A stretch of 7,367 nt of DNA from an uncultured Rhodospirillales bacterium (GTDB lineage Bacteria > Pseudomonadota > Alphaproteobacteria > Acetobacterales > Acetobacteraceae): positions 1-7,367 of the forward strand of contig CAIYPH010000935.1 in assembly GCA_903928045.1 (NCBI GenBank), given 5' to 3'. The position numbers were made by a program, and so were the translations under genes. The notes beneath the pieces are model-generated. The model ran no database searches, was not told where the DNA came from, and saw only the letters and a program-made list of their open reading frames with translations. Positions 1 to 5,213 of the stretch are shown one piece after another; position 1 is the first letter of the stretch, and each line of letters starts with the position of its first letter.

Positions 1-16
1 CGCATCATCTCTCCGC

Positions 17-592
17 TCAAGCAAAAATCCCCCCCAGCCTCCGGATCGACCCCAACACCCGCTCCTGCGCCAACCCCGGCCACTGCACCCGCATGATGAA
101 GTGGTTCACCCCCAGCGTCTCGCGATACCGCGCGATCTCCTCGTTCACCGACACCGCATCCCCAATGATGAACCGGTCCCGCGCAAACTCCGCGAAATCC
201 ATCATCTTGGACGGGCTCTCCATCCCCCACGCCGCATAGGAGGCGTACTTATATTCCAGCGCCTCCCGGCACTCCTCCCAAGCCGTCGCGTGGCTGGTGC
301 CGACATAGCATTCCCGCGTGATCGGAAATTCCTCCGCCGTGCGGCCGAACTCGGCGAGGCAGGCCCGGTAATGCGCCATCAGCGGCACCGTCGCCGCCAG
401 CGTGCTGGCCGGCACCACCAGCCAGGCATCGCCGATCCGCGCCGCGCGCCTGATCGCGACCTCAACCTGCCCGGCCAGCCACACCGGCGGCCCGCCCGGC
501 CGCGCCGGCTTCAGGCTGATCGCGTGGTTATGCGTGCTGTAGAACCGCCCCTTATGGTTCACCGTCTCGCCCGACCACAGCGCGCGGATCAA
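17..592 (-). pseudogene. C-terminal remnant of an LLM class (luciferase-like) flavin-dependent oxidoreductase
   Basis: The 191 codons visible here resemble the second half of bacterial luciferase-like monooxygenases, which use FMN or F420 in a TIM-barrel fold. Family-like segments appear in order: IRALWSGE and GRFYS at residues 2-18, PPVWLAGQVEVAIRRAARIG at about 35-54, and an ending in which a FIIGD…ARYRETLGVNHFIMRVQWPG segment precedes SIRRLGG. Intact members have roughly 330-360 residues, so about 140 N-terminal residues are missing, including the first strands of the barrel and much of the flavin site. The only start is a TTG at 590-592 with no good Shine-Dalgarno sequence. Reading upstream in frame gives three sense codons and then a TAG at 602-604. 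No LLM N-terminal sequence is visible in any minus-strand frame beyond that point, where the large plus-strand gene begins. The stop is TGA at 17-19. The family call is firm. That the fragment is non-functional is inferred from the missing half; an expressed short protein cannot be excluded. Confidence 0.82.
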
Positions 593-604
593 CCCAATTG
601 CCTA

Positions 605-610
605 TAAGGA
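605..610 (+). promoter_or_regulatory. Ribosome binding site of the Hint-domain protein gene
   Basis: TAAGGA matches the anti-Shine-Dalgarno complement and lies 8 bases before the ATG at 619-621. It supports that start over later in-frame ATGs, for example Met20. The chosen start also places the expected VTWIG opening of this protein type at residues 4-8. The site sits right at the end of the truncated oxidoreductase fragment, so any promoter for this gene must lie inside that remnant. I could not recognise a convincing -35/-10 pair there. Confidence 0.7.
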
Positions 611-618
611 CGTAGGCC

Positions 619-3600
619 ATGGCGACGGTCACCTGGATTGGCAAGCAAAGCCTCCATACCGATCCCAATGACGCCATGGATCCAGCCAACTGGGTCGGCG
701 GAGCTTTTCCCCAGGACGGCGATACCGTCGTCATGCCCGCGGGAGCCATCGGCAATGGCGTGACGCTCGACGTGATTGGCCAGCCCGGCACGCTGGCCAA
801 CGGCGCCAACAACACGATCCAGATCGCCGGGCCCTTCGACACGCTGACCCTGACTGACGTGGCGTTTACCGGCGATACGGTCACCGCCGGAGACGGCGCA
901 TCGCCCGGGCAGGGCACGGTGATCAACCTCACCGACAGCCTGATCGACTCGACCAGCATCACCCTCGGCAACAACGCCGTGCTGAACCTGTCGGGCAGCA
1001 CGCCGTTCAGCATGCAGCTGACGCAGAACACGGGCAATGCGCAGATCCAGCAGGCCGGCACTGGCGAGTCGATGTCGATCAACGCGACTGGCACGGTGAG
1101 CAATGATGGCCAGTTTTGGGTGATGCCGGGTGGCCACGCCACGCTGAACATCGCACAGCTCGGCACCGCCGGCGGCTTCTTCGGCCTCACCGGCGCCCTG
1201 ATCAACAATGGCGGCACCCTCACCGTCAACGGCGATGCCAACAGCTCGACGCGTTTCTCGAACAACGGTTTCATGCTGGTCTATGGCGGCCATGGCGCGG
1301 CGGTCGATCAGCTGAACGCCCGGATGAACGGCATCAATGGCGTCATCAACCTGCTGGGCGGGGCCTCGGGCGCGACGCTGGACGACAAGACCAACCTGCC
1401 AGGCGCGCAGCTGATCAATTTCGGCGACGCCAACGGGGTGATGAAGGTCGAGGCCAACACCGTCCTGCCGTCCTACGCCAATGTCGGCACCATCACCACG
1501 ACGGTGCTGCAGAACGATTTTGCCCGGATCAGCGGCTTCCGCCCGGGCGACACCATCCAGCTCGTCGGCGTCAACCCGAGCGGCCTCACCTACACCTACG
1601 GCAGTGACCCGAATTACGGGCCGGACGTGCTGACCATCAACCGCGGCACCACCGAGGTGGCGCGGCTGCGCTTCCAGGCGGCCGAACTGGTGGTGGGCAC
1701 CGGCACTGTCGACGGCGCGGCATCCGGCAATTTTAAGCTGATCAGCGCCGGTTCCGACACGCTGGTGACCCTCGGCAACAGCCAGAACGTGGTGAATGGC
1801 GGCACCACCATCGCCGTCACCGGCACTATCGCGGCCTGGGGTGGCGTCATGAATGGCGCCACCACCGACTGGTCAGCCGCCAATTGGACCGGCGGCACGG
1901 GGGCCGCAGGCATACCTGGCCAATATCAGACGGCGCAGATGTCGCTCACCGCCGCCGGGGCGGACGCTGCGGTGGCTGGCAATTTCACCAAATACGTGCT
2001 CACGGTCAGCACGGCGGAGACCGTCGGATCGGTCGTCTTCGGCGACCCCTTCGCGCGGCTGTTGGTCACCGCCCCCCTCACGCTCTCGGCACTTCCCGGC
2101 CAGGGCGTCGGCGGCGGCTTCGCCGGCAATGATGGACGCGTCGAGATCGGCGCCGGCGGCACCCTCACCACGGCGCGGCTCTATAGTGGCGCGAGCAGCG
2201 ATTTCTCGATCGACCCGACCGGTGTGGTCGCGATTTCCGGCGTGCAGTCGTTCACTTACGGCGCCGGCCTCGTCGGGCTCGATGTCGAGGGCAGCGGAAA
2301 TATCTACGGCGGGACTCTGACGTCGGGTGGCAATCTGGTGATCGGGCAGAACGCCAGCGCTTCGCTGACTGTGTCCACCAGCGTGATCTCGCAGACCAAT
2401 ACCGCCACGACCTACGGCACGATACCCAGCCACTTGACCACGACCTATACCCAGATCGGCGGCTCTCTGCTATCAGGCGCCCAGAACCCGGCCTCGAATC
2501 TGCAGATCGCCGGCCCGAACACCACCTACACCGACGCCGGCGGCGATCCCTCGACGACGATGTCCGGCGGCCTGTTGGTCGGCGGCGGGAATCTTTCGGT
2601 CAACCCGCTCGGCACCGTCAGCTTCCCCGGCGGCGGCAACGGCAACGTCAACGTCATGGATGGCGCGACGCTGACCGAGGCCTCCTTCGCCATGCTGGGC
2701 GTTACCAGCGGGTCATCGGGCTCCGTCTACCTCAACAACAACGCTCAGTGGAACATCGGCCTCGGCGCAGTGACGCCGACACCCTCCCTCGTTGCCGGCA
2801 ACACCATCACCGGCACCGGCACGATTTGGTCGTCCGGCCTCGCCTGGCTCACCGTCGGCGGCGGCGGCATGGGCACGATCTACGACAACGCGAGTATCAT
2901 CCAACTCGGCACCGGCGAGCTGTTCAACACCGCGAAGATGATCATCGGCGGTGGCAGTAGCGCCAATTCCGCGGCGACCGGCAACGTCACCATCCAAGGC
3001 AATGGCGCCACGCTCGATACCGGCGGCGGCCCGCTCATCGTCGCCCAGCGCAGCAGCGGCACGCTGACGGTGGGCAATGGCGGCTCGGTCATCGTCGGCT
3101 CGGCGGCGGCGATCACGGATATCGGGTTTGGCCTCGCGATCGGCAATCGCAACGGCACGGCCGGCACATTCGGGGGCGTGGTAAACCTGCAACCCGGCGG
3201 CAATCTCACCGACAATGGCGACTTGGTGATCGGCCGTGATTCGAACGGCACCTTGTCGATCGGCAGCGGTGCCAGCGCGCAGGTTTCGGGCGCCGTCTAT
3301 CTCGGCGGCTTCCAGAACCTCAGCAACGGCACCATTGCCGTCACGCCCACCCTTATCAAAGGCGCGGCCTCTGGCTACCTCAATATCAGCGGCGGCGGCT
3401 CGCTGGTTGATACGGGCGGAACGCTCGATCTCTGGCAGGGCTCTACGGTCTCGCTCTCCAATTCGCAGCTGGTCCTCGGCGCCTCCGATCCATTTCCCGG
3501 CGAATTGGTGCTCGGCTTCGGCGGCGTCGTCGAGGGCGCCGGCCTCATCGTCGTCAACAGCAATGACAGCACGTTGCGCAACGGCGGCACCGTGCTGGCG

Positions 3601-5082
3601 GGCGGGCTGACCAGCAACGGCACGCTGAGCCAGGCTGGCGCGACGCTCGAAATCAACGCCGTGCTATCCGGCCGCGGGGTCTACGCGCTCTCGCCGTCCT
3701 CCACCCTGCAGCTCGACAACGGCAACACCGGGTTCGTCAATTTCGACTTCGGCGTCGGCAATCTGGGCACCGCACCGACATCGGCGGAAAAGCTGCGGCT
3801 GATGTCGCCGGTGAGTTTCAGCGGCACCATCAGCGATTTCTTCGGTCTCGGCCCCACCGACAACCGGATCGATCTGGTCAATGCCGGGTTCGTCCCCGGC
3901 TCGATCCACTATACCCCCAACGTCGACCCCACCACCGGCGGCACCATCACCGTCGGCACCATGCTCGGGTCCGGCACGCTTGATATCGCCGTGACCGGCT
4001 ATCACCCGGGCGGCTTTGCCGCGACGCAGGATGGTGCCAAAACGGGGACTGACATCTTCGCCAACGACGCCGCGCCCTGCTTCGCGCAGGGCACACGCAT
4101 CCTCACGCAGGCCGGCGAGCGTCCGGTGGAGTCGCTGGCCGTTGGTGACCTGGTGCCGGTGGCAAGCGGCCGGCGGTTGCGCCGCATCGTGTGGATTGGT
4201 AGCACGCGGGTCGACCTTGCGCGCCACGCCGCGCCCGACAAGGTGGCCCCGGTGCGCATCGCCGCCGGTACCTTCGGGCCCGGCCTGCCGCATCGCGACC
4301 TCATCGTCTCGCCCGATCACGCCGTGTGGACCGGCGCGGCCCTGGTGCCGGCCTATCTGCTGGCCAACGGCATGACAATAACCCGCGCGCCGGCGGAGGG
4401 TGTTATCACCTATTGGCATGTCGAGCTGGACGCGCATGACCTGGTGCTGGCCGAAGGTCTGGCCGCGGAGAGCTATCTCGACACCGGCAACCGCGCGTTG
4501 TTCGCGGGCGTGACCGGCGAGCGGGCCCTGCACCCGGACCTGCTGGCTGATCTCTCCGCCCGCGGCTGGGACGAGCGCTCCTGCGCCCCCCTCACCCTCG
4601 GCGGCCCGGCGCTGACCGCGGCCCGCACACGGCTCGCCGAGTGGGCCACGTCGCTCGGCTACGGTCTGGGAGATGACCCCGACATCGCGCTTTACGCCGA
4701 TGGGCGGCGCCTTGAGCACTCCGGCACGGATCGTCTCGTCGCCCTGGTGCGGGCCGGAACGCGCCAGGTGGTATTCGTCTCCCGCGCGGTGGTGCCCAGC
4801 GAGATCGACGCCAGCCGCGACGATCGCCGGCGTCTCGGCGTCGCGATCGGTGCGATCCGTTTCGCCGGCACGGACCTGCCGCTCGACGGCAGCGTTTGCC
4901 TCGCCGGACTCCACGCCTACGAGGCGAGCGGCGAGCGGTTGATGCGCTGGACCGATGGCCGGGCCGTGCTGGCACTACCGCCGCATGACGGCACGGAGTG
5001 CCTGGAGATCGACCTGATCGCCGGGATCGTCGAATACCCGGTTGGGCCTGTGGCAGGGGAGCGGCTAAGCGCGGTGGGATAA
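619..5082 (+). CDS. Giant beta-repeat protein with C-terminal Hint (hedgehog/intein-type) autoprocessing domain
   Basis: This 1487-residue protein has three parts. Residues 1-1153 are a Gly/Thr/Ser/Asn/Ala-rich, cysteine-free passenger with beta-solenoid character. It contains two W…NW modules: W6/NW25 followed by PQDGDT, and W407/DW418/NW423 followed by PGQYQTA. GFRPGDTIQL lies at 306-315, degenerate LxIGxxxxGxLxV repeats at about 569-931, and FSGTISDF…RIDL at about 1067-1087. Residues 1154 to about 1295 form a Hint domain, probably the Hint_2 type. It starts CFAQGTRI (Cys1154), has SPDH at 1231-1234 as the block-B motif, YWHVELDAHD at 1265-1274, and closes with ESYLDTGNR at 1284-1292. No terminal His-Asn pair is present, so hedgehog-like cleavage is more likely than protein splicing. 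Residues from about 1296 to 1487 form a module with DPDIALYADGRR near 1353, DDRRRLGV at 1401-1408 and RWTDGRAVL at 1443-1451, which I recall from Acetobacteraceae proteins. There is no N-terminal signal peptide, no RTX nonapeptide and no autotransporter barrel, so the export route is unknown. The likely role is a self-processing surface or secreted protein. The domain call is strong; the function is inference. Confidence 0.85.
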   Translation: MATVTWIGKQSLHTDPNDAMDPANWVGGAFPQDGDTVVMPAGAIGNGVTLDVIGQPGTLANGANNTIQIAGPFDTLTLTDVAFTGDTVTAGDGASPGQGTVINLTDSLIDSTSITLGNNAVLNLSGSTPFSMQLTQNTGNAQIQQAGTGESMSINATGTVSNDGQFWVMPGGHATLNIAQLGTAGGFFGLTGALINNGGTLTVNGDANSSTRFSNNGFMLVYGGHGAAVDQLNARMNGINGVINLLGGASGATLDDKTNLPGAQLINFGDANGVMKVEANTVLPSYANVGTITTTVLQNDFARISGFRPGDTIQLVGVNPSGLTYTYGSDPNYGPDVLTINRGTTEVARLRFQAAELVVGTGTVDGAASGNFKLISAGSDTLVTLGNSQNVVNGGTTIAVTGTIAAWGGVMNGATTDWSAANWTGGTGAAGIPGQYQTAQMSLTAAGADAAVAGNFTKYVLTVSTAETVGSVVFGDPFARLLVTAPLTLSALPGQGVGGGFAGNDGRVEIGAGGTLTTARLYSGASSDFSIDPTGVVAISGVQSFTYGAGLVGLDVEGSGNIYGGTLTSGGNLVIGQNASASLTVSTSVISQTNTATTYGTIPSHLTTTYTQIGGSLLSGAQNPASNLQIAGPNTTYTDAGGDPSTTMSGGLLVGGGNLSVNPLGTVSFPGGGNGNVNVMDGATLTEASFAMLGVTSGSSGSVYLNNNAQWNIGLGAVTPTPSLVAGNTITGTGTIWSSGLAWLTVGGGGMGTIYDNASIIQLGTGELFNTAKMIIGGGSSANSAATGNVTIQGNGATLDTGGGPLIVAQRSSGTLTVGNGGSVIVGSAAAITDIGFGLAIGNRNGTAGTFGGVVNLQPGGNLTDNGDLVIGRDSNGTLSIGSGASAQVSGAVYLGGFQNLSNGTIAVTPTLIKGAASGYLNISGGGSLVDTGGTLDLWQGSTVSLSNSQLVLGASDPFPGELVLGFGGVVEGAGLIVVNSNDSTLRNGGTVLAGGLTSNGTLSQAGATLEINAVLSGRGVYALSPSSTLQLDNGNTGFVNFDFGVGNLGTAPTSAEKLRLMSPVSFSGTISDFFGLGPTDNRIDLVNAGFVPGSIHYTPNVDPTTGGTITVGTMLGSGTLDIAVTGYHPGGFAATQDGAKTGTDIFANDAAPCFAQGTRILTQAGERPVESLAVGDLVPVASGRRLRRIVWIGSTRVDLARHAAPDKVAPVRIAAGTFGPGLPHRDLIVSPDHAVWTGAALVPAYLLANGMTITRAPAEGVITYWHVELDAHDLVLAEGLAAESYLDTGNRALFAGVTGERALHPDLLADLSARGWDERSCAPLTLGGPALTAARTRLAEWATSLGYGLGDDPDIALYADGRRLEHSGTDRLVALVRAGTRQVVFVSRAVVPSEIDASRDDRRRLGVAIGAIRFAGTDLPLDGSVCLAGLHAYEASGERLMRWTDGRAVLALPPHDGTECLEIDLIAGIVEYPVGPVAGERLSAVG
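2324..3410 (+). repeat. Degenerate beta-solenoid protein repeats within the Hint-protein passenger
   Basis: This stretch encodes about residues 569-931 and contains eight or nine diverged copies of a pattern close to x-L-x-I/V-G-x(3-6)-G-x-L-x-V/I-x(2-4)-G-G/A. Clear copies are NLVIGQNASASLTV, KMIIGGGSS…GNVTIQGNGATL, PLIVAQRSSGTLTVGNGGSV, GLAIGNRNG…GGVVNLQPGGNL and DLVIGRDSNGTLSIGSGASA. Such periodic hydrophobic-Gly strands are typical of right-handed beta-helix or autotransporter-passenger folds. The DNA copies are not near-identical, so this is an old protein repeat and not a recent DNA tandem array. Copy boundaries were judged by eye. Confidence 0.5.
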
Positions 5083-5088
5083 GGAAGC

Positions 5089-5112
5089 GGTTCTTTTTTG
5101 AAAAAAAGAACC
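5089..5112 (+). terminator. Palindrome just after the Hint-protein gene, probable terminator
   Basis: Six bases after the TAA stop (5080-5082) lies a near-perfect inverted repeat. GGTTC at 5089-5093 pairs with GAACC at 5108-5112, and the T run 5094-5099 pairs with the A run 5102-5107, leaving a loop of only two bases. The transcript would form a stem of about 11 bp. It is followed by six A and then CTTTT at 5119-5123, so the T tract is displaced from the stem and this is not a textbook intrinsic terminator. Position and structure favour 3'-end formation for the upstream gene. It is also one half of a larger inverted-repeat element in the spacer. Confidence 0.5.
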
Positions 5113-5181
5113 AAAAAACTTTTATCCGTTTGCTTCGTGGTTCTCTCGGGAAACAACGAACTAAACGGATAGAAAAATTTT

Positions 5182-5205
5182 CGCTTCTTTTTTCGAAAAG
5201 AAGCG
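5182..5205 (-). terminator. Palindrome just after smc, probable terminator
   Basis: CGCTTCTTTT at 5182-5191 pairs perfectly with AAAAGAAGCG at 5196-5205 around a four-base loop, TTCG on the plus strand and CGAA on the minus strand. Read on the minus strand it begins 8 bases after the smc TAG stop and is followed by AAAATTTTT, so a T run lies four bases beyond the stem. No T run follows it on the plus strand, so it best fits termination of smc. The displaced T run makes it an imperfect intrinsic terminator. Confidence 0.55.
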
Positions 5206-5213
5206 CTTGCTTT

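Larger units (their letters stand above)
5088..5205. repeat. Composite inverted-repeat element filling the convergent intergenic spacer
   Basis: The left arm (about 5088-5131) resembles the reverse complement of the right arm (about 5163-5205) over about 44 bases. By eye about three quarters of positions match, with a few one-base gaps. The inner ends match exactly: TATCCGTTT at 5123-5131 against AAACGGATA at 5163-5171. Each arm also contains its own short palindrome, with cores that both read TTCTTTTTT then an A-rich return. The 31-base centre holds a further small inverted pair, TTCGT at 5134-5138 and ACGAA at 5156-5160. The spacer is AT-rich against strongly GC-rich flanks. It could be a paired bidirectional terminator or a REP/MITE-like mobile palindrome. 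I see no convincing target-site duplication, although GAAGCG occurs in direct orientation at 5084-5089 and 5200-5205. Confidence 0.55.

Noticed and set aside
603..608. TATAAG as a -10 promoter box for the Hint-protein gene
   Set aside because: It overlaps the Shine-Dalgarno sequence, would leave almost no leader, and has no -35-like hexamer about 17 bases upstream.
552..1293. Two overlapping minus-strand open frames that could have supplied the missing oxidoreductase N-terminus
   Set aside because: Neither translation resembles the N-terminal half of LLM oxidoreductases, and both lie opposite a continuous plus-strand gene. A simple frameshift therefore does not explain the truncation.
2324..3410. 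Passenger repeats as a DNA-level tandem array or CRISPR-like repeat
   Set aside because: The periodicity is at protein level only. Units vary in length and sequence, spacing is irregular, and the reading frame is continuous.
4078..4505. Hint domain as a splicing intein
   Set aside because: There is no C-terminal His-Asn followed by Cys, Ser or Thr, no homing endonuclease segment, and the flanking sequences are not halves of one known protein.
3664..4914. A 416-codon minus-strand open frame opposite the Hint domain
   Set aside because: The opposite plus-strand frame encodes clear Hint motifs. The antisense translation is His/Arg/Gly-rich without family features, as expected from a shadow of a high-GC gene.
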